Of a DNA stretch of 64,000 bases, positions 15,748-26,560 are shown in pieces. Every line of letters begins with the position of its first letter. The stretch's first letter is position 1. Both the position numbers and the translations under genes were made by a program. The notes under the pieces were generated by a model that made no database searches, had not been told where the DNA came from, and saw only the letters and a list, made by a program, of their open reading frames with translations. Origin of the DNA: Caldilineaceae bacterium (GTDB taxonomy: Bacteria > Chloroflexota > Anaerolineae > Caldilineales > Caldilineaceae); NCBI GenBank assembly GCA_022821545.1, contig JAJEDJ010000053.1, positions 36,407 to 100,406 on the forward strand. The letters run 5' to 3'.

Positions 15748-16926
15748 GTGAAGACCATTGCCAAAATGAAGACCAATGCAAGGATGAAGACCATTTCGCT
15801 TACGCAGCCTGAAAACTCCCCAATCAGCCGTTCTCTATTGGATTGCTCTGCGCAAGAGCTTACTGATTTCGTCAATGCGCATGCGTCTGGCCAAAAGCGC
15901 GCCAGCGGAAGGGCCGCGGGCGTCCCCGCCTATCGCATCCGCCAGATTCAGGAGTGGATCTACAAGAAATACGCACGCTCTTTTGAGGAGATGACGAATC
16001 TACCGCAGGCGCTGCGCGACAGCCTGGCCGGGACGGCAACGCTGACGCCGCTGCAGCCGGTCACGCAGCGTGTTTCCAAGGCGGGGGACACGCAGAAAGT
16101 TCTGTTTCAGATGCCGGATGGGGAGAAGGTCGAGGCTGTGCTGATGCTGTATGACAGGCGGCGCACGCTCTGCATCAGCAGTCAGGCCGGCTGCGCGATG
16201 GGCTGCAGCTTTTGCGCGACGGCCCAGGGGGGCCTGCGCCGAAATCTGACGGCAGGCGAGATTGTGGCCCAGGCGCTATTCTTCGCCCGTTATCTGAGTG
16301 ATGCAAGGGAAGGGCCAAAGATGCGGGTGAAGCGGCCCACTACGGTCACAAACATCGTGCTGATGGGGATGGGCGAGCCGATGCACAACTATGGCAACGT
16401 GTGGACAGCCATCCGGCGCCTGACCGCGGCCGACGGATTCGGGCTCGGCGCACGCCATATCACGCTCAGCACGATCGGCCTGATTCCGATGATAGACCGC
16501 ATGGCGGGCGAGGGGCTGCAGGTGAATCTGGCCGTCAGCCTGCATGCACCCAACAACCCGCTGCGGAGCAAGCTCGTGCCTCTCAGCCGGCGTTATCCGG
16601 TCGATGATCTTCTGGCCTCGGTACGCCGTTACATTGCCAAGACCAATCGGCGCGTGACGTTTGAGTACGCGCTGATGCGGGGCAGGAATGACAGCCCCTC
16701 ATTGGCCGAGGACCTGGCTGACAAGCTGAAAGGGATGCTCTGCCACGTCAACCTCATCCCGCTCAATCCGATTCCCGACAGCCCATTTCAGCCGACCAGC
16801 GATAAAGACACGCAACGGTTCGCTGAAATACTACGTGCGGGCGGCATCTCGACCACGGTGCGCATCCGTCGCGGCATCGAAATCGACGCCGGTTGCGGTC
16901 AGTTACGCAACGCGGTGGAGGCGTAG
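15748..16926 (+). CDS. rlmN: Dual-specificity RNA methyltransferase RlmN
   Basis: A radical-SAM enzyme that methylates C2 of A2503 in 23S rRNA and A37 of some tRNAs. The cluster motif CAMGCSFCATAQGG (CxxxCxxC) is at about residues 149-162. Other family segments are IVLMGMGEPMHNYGNVW, HITLSTIGLIPMI, NLAVSLHAPNNPLR and VNLIPLNPI, with the catalytic Cys region TVRIRRGIEIDAGCGQLR at the end. The first 15 residues contain three MKT copies; possible starts are GTG 15748, ATG 15766 and ATG 15784. I give the longest form, but the later ATGs are equally plausible. A strong hairpin terminator follows. Confidence 0.95.
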   Translation: MKTIAKMKTNARMKTISLTQPENSPISRSLLDCSAQELTDFVNAHASGQKRASGRAAGVPAYRIRQIQEWIYKKYARSFEEMTNLPQALRDSLAGTATLTPLQPVTQRVSKAGDTQKVLFQMPDGEKVEAVLMLYDRRRTLCISSQAGCAMGCSFCATAQGGLRRNLTAGEIVAQALFFARYLSDAREGPKMRVKRPTTVTNIVLMGMGEPMHNYGNVWTAIRRLTAADGFGLGARHITLSTIGLIPMIDRMAGEGLQVNLAVSLHAPNNPLRSKLVPLSRRYPVDDLLASVRRYIAKTNRRVTFEYALMRGRNDSPSLAEDLADKLKGMLCHVNLIPLNPIPDSPFQPTSDKDTQRFAEILRAGGISTTVRIRRGIEIDAGCGQLRNAVEA

Positions 16927-16940
16927 GCCGGCACGACAAG

Positions 16941-16972
16941 AAAGCGTCGAGCACAATGGCTCAACGCTTTTT
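16941..16972 (+). terminator. Rho-independent terminator between rlmN and rpmB (bidirectional)
   Basis: AAAGCGTCGAGC and GCTCAACGCTTT pair as a 12-bp stem with one wobble and a 6-base loop, followed by a T-run on the plus strand. On the minus strand the same stem ends in CTTGTC, so it could also stop rpmB transcripts. A direct second copy of the right arm (GGCTCAACGCTTTTTGC, 16958-16974 and 16975-16991) abuts it. Confidence 0.8.
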
Positions 16973-17021
16973 GCGGCTCAACGCTTTTTGCGGTCTGATT
17001 CAGATGTTACGACAGGGAAGT

Positions 17022-17201
17022 TCAGGCTTTTGCAAGAGTGCGGATGCAGGAGGTGCAGAGGCGGCGAGAAACCAGCCTGTCGTTTTCCAGGATTTTGACC
17101 TTCTGAATGTTGACCTTCCACTTATGGCGTGTGGCCTTTCTGGACCAGGGACGGTTGTTTCCAAACTGAGGACTCTTGCCGCACTGTTGACATTTCGCCA
17201 T
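17022..17201 (-). CDS. rpmB: 50S ribosomal protein L28 (zinc-binding form)
   Basis: A short frame of 59 residues begins MAKCQQCGKSPQFGNNRPWS and contains the L28 hallmarks: SRKATRHKWKVNIQKVKI and SRRLCTSCIRTLAKA. Two CxxC pairs (C4/C7 and C49/C52) show the zinc-ribbon form of the protein. A strong ribosome site GGAGGG lies 7 bases before the ATG. It is a single gene, convergent with rlmN and divergent from degV, as in many Gram-positive and Chloroflexota genomes where rpmB neighbours degV and recG. Confidence 0.95.
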   Translation of the reverse strand: MAKCQQCGKSPQFGNNRPWSRKATRHKWKVNIQKVKILENDRLVSRRLCTSCIRTLAKA

Positions 17202-17335
17202 GATCTATTCCCTCCGGTTCCTCACTGGCCCGTAGTCGGTGAAAGCCCACCAACGCCAAACCAATGTTCACGTATCACTGAATTGTCAGAGGTTATCATA
17301 CGGGTGTACCGTTGTCAAAAGTTGGAGTATCTTCC

Positions 17336-18196
17336 GTGAGCAAGGTTCGCATCGTTACCGACAGTGACGCCAGCATTCCCGCTGACATCCTGGACAAATA
17401 CTCGATTGAGGTAGTTCCCCAGGTTCTGCGTGTAGGGCGGGAACGCTATGAAGATACAGATGAATTCAACGCCGACCGGCTTTTTCAACTGATCCGGGAG
17501 AACCAGTCGGGTGGACGCATACTGCTGCCGGAGGTGGAGGCCCCTGATCTGAGCCGCCTTATGGAGGTCTACCAACGGCTGGGGCAGGATGCCGAGGAGA
17601 TCGTCGCCATCCACATGAGCAGCACGCTCAGCCCAATGTGGAGTCAGTCGCGCAAGGCCGCCGATATGATGATGGGTCGGTATCGTATCCGCGTCATGGA
17701 CAGCCAGACCACGGCAATGGGCCTGGGCATGCTGGCCGAGCTGGCGGCCGAGGCCGCCGAAAACGGGGCGGACCTGTATGAAGTCGCCCGAATCGTCAAC
17801 GGGGCGATCCCTCATATCTATGTGACCTTCTTTGCCGAAACTCTGTACTATCTCGAACGCAGCGCGCGCCTGGGCGCGGCCCAGAGTGTGCTGGGGACGA
17901 TGCTGGGGATCAAGGCGATGGTCACGATGGAAGACGGACAGTTGATCCCGCTGGAAAAGGTGCAGACGAGGGAAGACGTCGCTGAAAAACTGTACGACTA
18001 TACCGCGGAATTCGCCCAGAACGAACGGATCGGGCTCGTGCAGCATCGGTACGAACAGACCCAGGAACAGCTGCAGGAGCGCTTAAGGGAAGGGCTTCCG
18101 GATATTTCCGCGAATGTGTGGCGTTATCCACCCAGCCTGGCAGCCCATCTCGGACCAAACGTGATGGGCGTCATCGTGTACGAAGGGCTTGGTTGA
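17336..18196 (+). CDS. DegV family fatty-acid-binding protein
   Basis: The product is a 286-residue DegV protein. Family marks are VRIVTDSDASIPADILDKYS at the N-terminus, the EEIVAIHMSSTLSPMWSQSR ligand-pocket segment with the conserved Ser pair, RVMDSQTTAMGLGMLAEL, YYLERSARLGAAQSVLGTML and the C-terminal LAAHLGPNVMGVIVY. DegV/FakB proteins bind fatty acids and present them to a fatty acid kinase; no kinase gene is seen here. GTG at 17336 has TTGGAG 9 bases upstream and gives the family N-terminus; a TTG at 17312 is less likely. Its stop is 2 bases ahead of recG. Confidence 0.93.
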   Translation: MSKVRIVTDSDASIPADILDKYSIEVVPQVLRVGRERYEDTDEFNADRLFQLIRENQSGGRILLPEVEAPDLSRLMEVYQRLGQDAEEIVAIHMSSTLSPMWSQSRKAADMMMGRYRIRVMDSQTTAMGLGMLAELAAEAAENGADLYEVARIVNGAIPHIYVTFFAETLYYLERSARLGAAQSVLGTMLGIKAMVTMEDGQLIPLEKVQTREDVAEKLYDYTAEFAQNERIGLVQHRYEQTQEQLQERLREGLPDISANVWRYPPSLAAHLGPNVMGVIVYEGLG

Positions 18197-18198
18197 CA

Positions 18199-20664
<2,466 letters not shown>

Positions 20665-20700
20665 CCGGGGGTAGTGTAACCGCTAAGGGCCCGGCAGAAG

Positions 20701-21984
20701 TCAGCCGCGCTCGTTGATGGGTGGATATGGGCGTTCGGCCTCACCCAGATAGATCTGCCGGGGACGCGCGATGCGCTGCTCCGCGTCGCTCATGAGTTCC
20801 ATCCACTGCGCCAGCCAGCCCGGGGCCCTCCCCAGCGCAAACAGCACCGGGAAGATTTCGACCGGAAACCCCATTGCCTGGTAGATGATGCCGGTGTAAA
20901 AGTCCACATTGGGGTAGAGGCGGCGCGAGACGAAGTAGTCGTCTTCAAGGGCAGTCCCCTCCAGTTCGACCGCGATATCGATCAACGGGTTGCTGCCGGT
21001 AACCTCTAAGACTTCGTAAGCGATTCTCTTTACGATCTGAGCGCGCGGATCGTAGTTTTTGTACACGCGATGGCCGAACCCCATTAGACGCACTTCACGG
21101 TTCTTCACCCTGTCCAGAAAGGCCGGGATGTTTTTTGTGTCGCCGATTTCGGCAAGCATCCGCAGGACCGCCTCGTTCGCGCCGCCATGGAGTGGGCCGT
21201 ACAAGGCCCCGATCGCGCCTGCGAGCGCGCAGTAGGGATCGGCCTCGCTGGAAGCGATGTTGCGCAGCGCGGAGGTCGAGCAGTTCTGCTCATGGTCTGC
21301 GTGCAGTATGAAGAGAACATCCATCGCTCTTGCCAGAACGGGACCGATTTCAGCGTCACCAGTGAGCCCCATCATGTGCAGGAAGTTTTCGCTGTAGCCC
21401 AGAGCCGGGTTGGGGTCAATGTGCGGGCGGCCAAGCCGCTGCCGGTAAGCGGAGGCGATCGCCGTGGGCAGCTGGCCGAGTAGCCGCACCGTCTGCCGCA
21501 AGCGGTTCCCGCTGTCATGGACCTGTTTGGAATCCGGATAAAGGGTTGACATCGCAGCAACCGCGCTGATGAGAATGCCCATCGGATGCGCGCCGGCGGG
21601 AAAGGTCTTGAGCAGTTCTCTCAGACTCCGGTCGATTTGCGACTGCGCCATGACGCTCGCATTCCATTCGGTCAGCATGGCCGCCGCCGGCAACTCGCCG
21701 AAGAGCAAAAGGTGCGCCACTTCCAGAAAGGAACTTTTTTCCGCCAGCTGCTCAATCGGATAACCCCGGTAACGAAGGATGCCCCTGTCGCCGTCGACAA
21801 AGGTAACGCGACTCTTGCAGGACGCTGTATTGGTATAGCCGGGATCGTAGACCATCATGCCAAAGTCATCGGCCTGCACTTTGAGCTGGCGCAGGCCGAT
21901 GGCCGGAATGGTGTCATGTTCGATCGGCAGTTCAATCGTCTGGCCGGTGCGATTATCGGTAATCGTTAGGGTCTGCTTACTCAT
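20701..21984 (-). CDS. gltA: Citrate synthase
   Basis: A 427-residue citrate synthase, condensing acetyl-CoA and oxaloacetate at the entry of the TCA cycle. Motifs are YDPGYTNTASCKSRVTFVDG, GILRYRGYPIEQLAEKSSF, LHADHEQNCSTSALRNIASS (with the first His), YGPLHGGANEAVLRM (second catalytic His), VRLMGFGHRVYKNYDPRAQ and VDFYTGIIYQAMGFPVEIFP (catalytic Asp). The length is that of type II (Gram-negative/hexameric) enzymes. It is convergent with recG. No strong promoter was found in the 138 bases upstream; TATACA on the minus strand near 22046 is a weak -10. Confidence 0.96.
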   Translation of the reverse strand: MSKQTLTITDNRTGQTIELPIEHDTIPAIGLRQLKVQADDFGMMVYDPGYTNTASCKSRVTFVDGDRGILRYRGYPIEQLAEKSSFLEVAHLLLFGELPAAAMLTEWNASVMAQSQIDRSLRELLKTFPAGAHPMGILISAVAAMSTLYPDSKQVHDSGNRLRQTVRLLGQLPTAIASAYRQRLGRPHIDPNPALGYSENFLHMMGLTGDAEIGPVLARAMDVLFILHADHEQNCSTSALRNIASSEADPYCALAGAIGALYGPLHGGANEAVLRMLAEIGDTKNIPAFLDRVKNREVRLMGFGHRVYKNYDPRAQIVKRIAYEVLEVTGSNPLIDIAVELEGTALEDDYFVSRRLYPNVDFYTGIIYQAMGFPVEIFPVLFALGRAPGWLAQWMELMSDAEQRIARPRQIYLGEAERPYPPINERG

Positions 21985-22122
21985 TGCCCCGATATCCCTT
22001 TCCGTGCGGTTGCGAAACTGTTTCCCAGCGTTCCATTACTGTATACCAATTCGGTGGAATCGGTAATACTCTGTTGCCGGCCCCGACTGGCTCCAAACTT
22101 GCGTCCATGGGCGCAGCTGCAG

Positions 22123-23094
22123 CTACGATAAATCGACCCCGTTCGGCAAGGGCCGGCCTTCGACACCGGCCAGCAGATTTTCGGTTGTCATCACTGCCAT
22201 TCTGGTGCGTGTGGCGACTGTTGCGCTGCCGATGTGAGGCAGAATGACACAGTTATTCAGGGAGACCAGCGGGTGGTCTGCCGGCAGAGGCTCCGGGTCG
22301 GTGACGTCCAACCCGGCGGCGGCGATCTCGCCCTGCACCAGTGCGTCGTAGAGGGCGTCCTGATCTATGACTCCGCCCCGGCTGGTGTTAATAAGGACGG
22401 CAGTCGGTTTCATCTTGCGGAAGGCGTCGACGCTGAACAGCGAGCGAGTCCGGTCGTTAAGGGGACAATGCACCGCCACGAAATCACTCTCCGCCAAGAG
22501 TGTGTCCATCGGCGCGAACGCCGCGCCCACGGCCCGCGCGGCCTCCGGTTTTTCTCTGGGCCCGGTGTACAGTATCCGGCAGCCGAAGCCGCCGAGCATG
22601 CGGGCGAAGGCAGAGCCAATCCGCCCCAATCCGACAAGGCCGACGGTGCTGCCGTGGATGTCGCGGCCCGTCATCCACATCGGTCTCCAACTGGGCCAAG
22701 TCCCGCTCTCCACTGCGTGCGTACCTTCGGGCAACCTGCGGGCCGTTGCCAACAGCAGGGCCAGCGCCAGCTCCGCGGTCGTCTCGGTCAGCACACCCGG
22801 CGTATTTCCCAAGGGTATGTCGCGTTTGCGCAGCGCAGCCACGTCCACATGATCGTATCCGACGGACATGGTGGCCACGACCCGCAGCCCGGGCCCGGCC
22901 GCGTCGAGCAGTTCATCGTCAACTGTTTCGGTCAGCAGACAGTAGAGTCCGTCCGCCCCCTGCACCCATTCAAGCAGGGTAGCGCGTTCTATCGGTTCTT
23001 CGCTGTCCCAGTAGCGGACGTCACATCTTTCCAGGATCGGCGCGATCGCCGCCTCTGGCAACTGGCGGGTTACGACAACTGTCGGTTTGCTCAT
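22123..23094 (-). CDS. D-isomer 2-hydroxyacid dehydrogenase (glyoxylate/hydroxypyruvate reductase type)
   Basis: A 323-residue NAD(P)-dependent enzyme. The Rossmann motif is VGLVGLGRIGSAFARMLGGF. The active-site residues are in INTSRGGVIDQDALYDALV (Arg), AAGLDVTDPEPLPADHPL (Glu) and VILPHIGSATVATRTRMAVM (His). The N-terminal part TVVVTRQLPEAAIAPILERC and MSVGYDHVDVAALRKRDIPL are typical of GyaR-like glyoxylate reductases. It would reduce glyoxylate or hydroxypyruvate in the cytosol. It stands alone between gltA and hflX on the same strand. Confidence 0.92.
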   Translation of the reverse strand: MSKPTVVVTRQLPEAAIAPILERCDVRYWDSEEPIERATLLEWVQGADGLYCLLTETVDDELLDAAGPGLRVVATMSVGYDHVDVAALRKRDIPLGNTPGVLTETTAELALALLLATARRLPEGTHAVESGTWPSWRPMWMTGRDIHGSTVGLVGLGRIGSAFARMLGGFGCRILYTGPREKPEAARAVGAAFAPMDTLLAESDFVAVHCPLNDRTRSLFSVDAFRKMKPTAVLINTSRGGVIDQDALYDALVQGEIAAAGLDVTDPEPLPADHPLVSLNNCVILPHIGSATVATRTRMAVMTTENLLAGVEGRPLPNGVDLS

Positions 23095-23248
23095 TTCTTA
23101 TGCGGCTTTCCGTTTATGTGCGAGTCGATGCGCAAAAGGCGCTGCGCATGCTGTGTTCAGGCATTGCCATTCGGCAACAGGTTCAGGCATTGCCATGCGG
23201 CAATAGCGTTCGGCTGTACACTGAACTTCAGCGTTCTGCCCGGCTCTG

Positions 23249-24709
23249 CTATGGCAGTTCTGCCGGAAGGCTGTCCTGTCCCGCCACACTCCAGGCCTGC
23301 ACGCGGCCGGCCAGATGGGCGGGCAGCCTGCCCTCGATCAGTGTGCCCTGCTCGGTAAATTCCTCCCGCTCGACGCGGCCGTGCTCATAGATCAGGGAGA
23401 CCAGTTCGCCCTTGCTGTAAGGGAGCAACAGCCGCAACGGCGTCATCGTCTCCTGCAGCTTGCCGTCCACTGCCGCCAGCAGCTGGGGGATGCCTTCTCC
23501 GGTGCGGGCGCTGATGGGTACAGGAGACGGGTACTCCTGCAGGGCGCGTCGCAACTGGGCTTCAAGGGCGGGTTTTCCCTGCCCTCCGGCGTTGACGAGG
23601 TCGATCTTGTTCAGCGCGGTCACAAGGGGTTTGTCACCGGCGCCCAGCTCCTCCAGCATCTCTTCAACTGCGCTTACCTGTTCGTCGGCGTTGGCGTGCG
23701 AGATGTCCACGACATGCAGCAGCAGGTCCGCTTCCGTGATCTCTTCCAGGGTCGCCCGGAATGCGGCCACGAGCGCGGTGGGCAGCTTCTGGATGAAACC
23801 GACGGTGTCGGTGAACAGGGCGGTGCGTGCGCTCGGCAGGTCCACGCGGCGGGTGGTCGGATCCAGGGTGGCAAACAGTTGGTCCTGGGCCAGAACGCTG
23901 GCATCGCTGACCGCGTTCAAGAGGGTGCTCTTGCCGGCGTTTGTGTAGCCAACCACAACGACGACCGGCGTCGACGACTTCTGGCGGCGCTGTCGGTAGC
24001 GTTCGCGATGGTGACGGACGTCGTCCAGCTCGCGCTTGAGATGGGCAATCCGGCGGCCGATCTCCCGCCGGTCCACTTCCAGCTGCGTTTCACCGGGTCC
24101 ACGCACACCGACCCCGCCGCTGGCGCCGCCGGCGCGTCCACCAGCCTGCCGCGCCAGGTGGGTCCAGGCCCGCGTGAGCCGGGGAAGGCGGTACTCGTAT
24201 TGCGCCAGCTCCACCTGCACGGCGCCCTCTTTGGTCTTGGCATGGCGGGCGAAGATGTCCAGGATCAGGGCGGTGCGGTCGATCACCTTCACCTCCTGGC
24301 CGAGGACCTGCTCGATTTCGCGCTGCTGGCGCGGGGAAAGCTCTTCATCGAAGATGACGACATTCGCGCCCAATTCCAGGACCAGCGTCTTCAGTTCGCC
24401 CAGTTTGCCGGCGCCGATGAAGGTGGCCGGGTGGGGATGCTGGAGCCGCTGGGTCAGCTCTCCCTGGACCTCCAGGCCCGCGGTCTCCGCCAGCAGGCCG
24501 AGCTCGGTGAGAGAGTCCTCCATAGAGAGGATGCCGGGCTGACGCGCGAGGCTGACGCCGACGAGCACAGCCGTCTCCTCCGGTTTGTCGGTCAGGATCA
24601 GGCCATGGTCATCGCGCACGACTGCATGAACGCCGCCTTCGCCTGCGCCGGTGAAATCATCTACCGCCGTCAGGCCGCCTGAACGGTTTTCGTGTTGATT
24701 TTCTGACAT
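23249..24709 (-). CDS. hflX: Ribosome-associated GTPase HflX
   Basis: The protein splits stalled ribosomes and binds GTP. The HflX domain contains LGLLAETAGLEVQGELTQRL and TFIGAGKLGELKTLVLELGA, then FDEELSPRQQREIEQVLGQE and the Gly-rich loop RQAGGRAGGASGGVGVRGPG. The G domain shows VVGYTNAGKSTLLNAVSDAS (G1), FATLDPTTRRVDLP (G2), LFTDTVGFIQKLP (G3) and TALNKIDLVN (G4). Length is 486 residues with the ATG at 24709; an ATG 30 bases upstream is possible but lacks a ribosome site. The N-terminal 45 residues are Ser/Gly/Asp-rich and not conserved in the family. Confidence 0.94.
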   Translation of the reverse strand: MSENQHENRSGGLTAVDDFTGAGEGGVHAVVRDDHGLILTDKPEETAVLVGVSLARQPGILSMEDSLTELGLLAETAGLEVQGELTQRLQHPHPATFIGAGKLGELKTLVLELGANVVIFDEELSPRQQREIEQVLGQEVKVIDRTALILDIFARHAKTKEGAVQVELAQYEYRLPRLTRAWTHLARQAGGRAGGASGGVGVRGPGETQLEVDRREIGRRIAHLKRELDDVRHHRERYRQRRQKSSTPVVVVVGYTNAGKSTLLNAVSDASVLAQDQLFATLDPTTRRVDLPSARTALFTDTVGFIQKLPTALVAAFRATLEEITEADLLLHVVDISHANADEQVSAVEEMLEELGAGDKPLVTALNKIDLVNAGGQGKPALEAQLRRALQEYPSPVPISARTGEGIPQLLAAVDGKLQETMTPLRLLLPYSKGELVSLIYEHGRVEREEFTEQGTLIEGRLPAHLAGRVQAWSVAGQDSLPAELP

Positions 24710-24739
24710 TCGGTTTACTGTGCCTTTCACAGCGTTCAT

Positions 24740-25137
24740 CCAAAGGGGGATATCATTGTGCCCGCTGACAGGCTAACGCTGTACTACAGTGGAAGGGATC
24801 CAAGCACAAACCGCCGCCGCGCCGCGAAGACGGTTTCCATCGGATGCGAATCCAAGTTCAATCACAGGCTGTTCGGTGGAGGGCATCTGCTGCGCCTCCA
24901 ATTGCGAAAGGACGGTCGGTCAAGCTACCGTCCACAAGGTGGTTTGGCCAGGAGAACGCTGCTGACAAAGGTGGCGACGAGCAGAGCCGCGGCAAGCCAG
25001 CCCCGGCAAGATTTGCCTATTGTACACGATTTCGCCATTTCGCGCCCGTCGGGGAAGCCGGCGTTGGCGCGCCTGTCTGTATTGACATCAAAGGTCCAGG
25101 AAGATAGGCTTCTTGACGGAATACCAGGACTTTCAAA
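24740..25137. other. Intergenic region between hflX and the MFS gene
   Basis: About 400 bases without a gene I can support. One hairpin (GGACGGT, 10-base loop, ACCGTCC, near 24912-24935) and the 5' regions of two divergent genes are here. An open frame crosses the region on the plus strand, but it has no family resemblance and runs into the MFS gene in another frame. Confidence 0.4.
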
Positions 25138-26487
25138 TTGGGAGAGCAGGAGAGCAGTTTGGATACAGGGCGAGAAGATAGGGATGGAGGGGCCAGGGGC
25201 AATTCACTATGGGAACTGCTCAAGGCGCGCGATTTCCGGCTACTTTGGGGAGCGGGCACATTATCGGCAATCGGTGATCAGTTCGACCTGATCGCATTTC
25301 CCTGGCTTGTGCTGATCCTTACCGGCGACGCGCTGGCCGTGGGCGCCATAATTGCCGTTGGCAGCGTTCCCACTGTGCTCTTTATGCTCATTGGCGGTTC
25401 GGTTGTAGATCGCGCTTCACCGCGTCTGATTCTCCAGGTCAGCAACCTGGCCCGCATTTTCTTGGGATCCGTCCTGGCGGCGCTGGTGCTGACGGGGATG
25501 ATGAATCTGTTCCTGCTCTACGTCTTCGCCCTGGCCAAAGGGATCGCGGACGCGTTCTACTATCCGGCACAGGCAGCGATTCTGCCGCGCATTGTTGGGG
25601 GCAAGCAGCTTCGTCAGGCCAATGCCATCATTCAGACGACGACCGAATCGAGTGGATTTGTCGGGCCCATGCTGGCCGGCGCGCTGATCGCTTATTTCAG
25701 CGGCACGAACCGTCTGATTCCCCCGCTGAGCGGCGTTACGGCAGCAGCGCCGGCGGGCGCGTCCGGCGTGGGGCTGGCGTTTGCCGTGGTGGCCGCGGTC
25801 TTCTTCGTTTCTTTCCTGCTGCTTGCCTTTTTACGGTTGAATGCGGGGGCACCTGAATCTGCGGAGAAGGGCGGTGAAAGCATTTGGGCGTCGATTGCAG
25901 ACGGTTTTCGATTCGTGCGGGCTGACGCGGCAATGTTTGCGCTTTTTCTGCTTATCGCGGGGATCGAGCTTTTTGTGCAAGGGCCGGTAGTTGTAGGGAT
26001 CCCGGTATTGGCCGATACGCAACTGCCACAAGGGGCTCTGGCTGTGGGAATTATCTTCTCCTCGTATGCGGCCGGCGCCCTGCTCGGCGCGGTGTTGGCA
26101 GGGGCGCTGCCGGTCCCCAAAAGGCGCCTGGGACACATTCTTGTCGGCACTTATGTCCTGAGCGGCTTTCTGATCATGCCTTTTGGCTTTTTGAGAGCAA
26201 CGTGGCTGGCCGCCAGCCTGGTTGTCGTAATCGGCGTCATGGGAGGATACACGAACATCATTTTCACGACCTGGCTGCAGACGCGGACGCCCCAAAGAAT
26301 GCTGGGACGCGTGATGAGCCTGCTTATGATTGCGTCAATCGGTCTTTCGCCGTTTTCAAACGCGGTGTCCGGGGCGCTTATCAAGTTGAGTCTGGGCTGG
26401 GTCTTTGTGGGCGCGGGGGCTATGATGGCAGTTCTTGCGGTGGTCGCCGGCCTGCGACGGGAGATAGCCGGGATGGAGATGGCGTAG
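25138..26487 (+). CDS. MFS transporter (MFS_3/enterobactin-exporter-like)
   Basis: A 449-residue integral membrane protein with about 12 hydrophobic segments. The N-terminal run LWELLKARDFRLLWGAGTLSAIG and SAIGDQFDLIAFPWLVLILT is characteristic of the MFS_3 group, which includes macrolide and siderophore exporters. RANAIIQTTTESSGFVGPML and TPQRMLGRVMSLLMIASIGLS are further family segments. A mid-protein cytoplasmic loop (about residues 235-255, AGAPESAEKGGESIWASIAD) separates the two halves. Starts: TTG 25138 (AGGA 8 bases upstream) or TTG 25159 (GGAG upstream). The substrate is unknown. Confidence 0.88.
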   Translation: MGEQESSLDTGREDRDGGARGNSLWELLKARDFRLLWGAGTLSAIGDQFDLIAFPWLVLILTGDALAVGAIIAVGSVPTVLFMLIGGSVVDRASPRLILQVSNLARIFLGSVLAALVLTGMMNLFLLYVFALAKGIADAFYYPAQAAILPRIVGGKQLRQANAIIQTTTESSGFVGPMLAGALIAYFSGTNRLIPPLSGVTAAAPAGASGVGLAFAVVAAVFFVSFLLLAFLRLNAGAPESAEKGGESIWASIADGFRFVRADAAMFALFLLIAGIELFVQGPVVVGIPVLADTQLPQGALAVGIIFSSYAAGALLGAVLAGALPVPKRRLGHILVGTYVLSGFLIMPFGFLRATWLAASLVVVIGVMGGYTNIIFTTWLQTRTPQRMLGRVMSLLMIASIGLSPFSNAVSGALIKLSLGWVFVGAGAMMAVLAVVAGLRREIAGMEMA

Positions 26488-26560
26488 GGGGGCGAGGGGG
26501 GGGAAGTGAGTTTCGCCAATGTGGTCCGTCGAACCGGAGATAGTTCTCTCCCGCGGTCCC

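Noticed and set aside
24758..25291. 177-residue plus-strand ORF upstream of the MFS gene
   Set aside because: Composition unlike a folded protein, no ribosome site, and it overlaps the MFS gene start in another frame.
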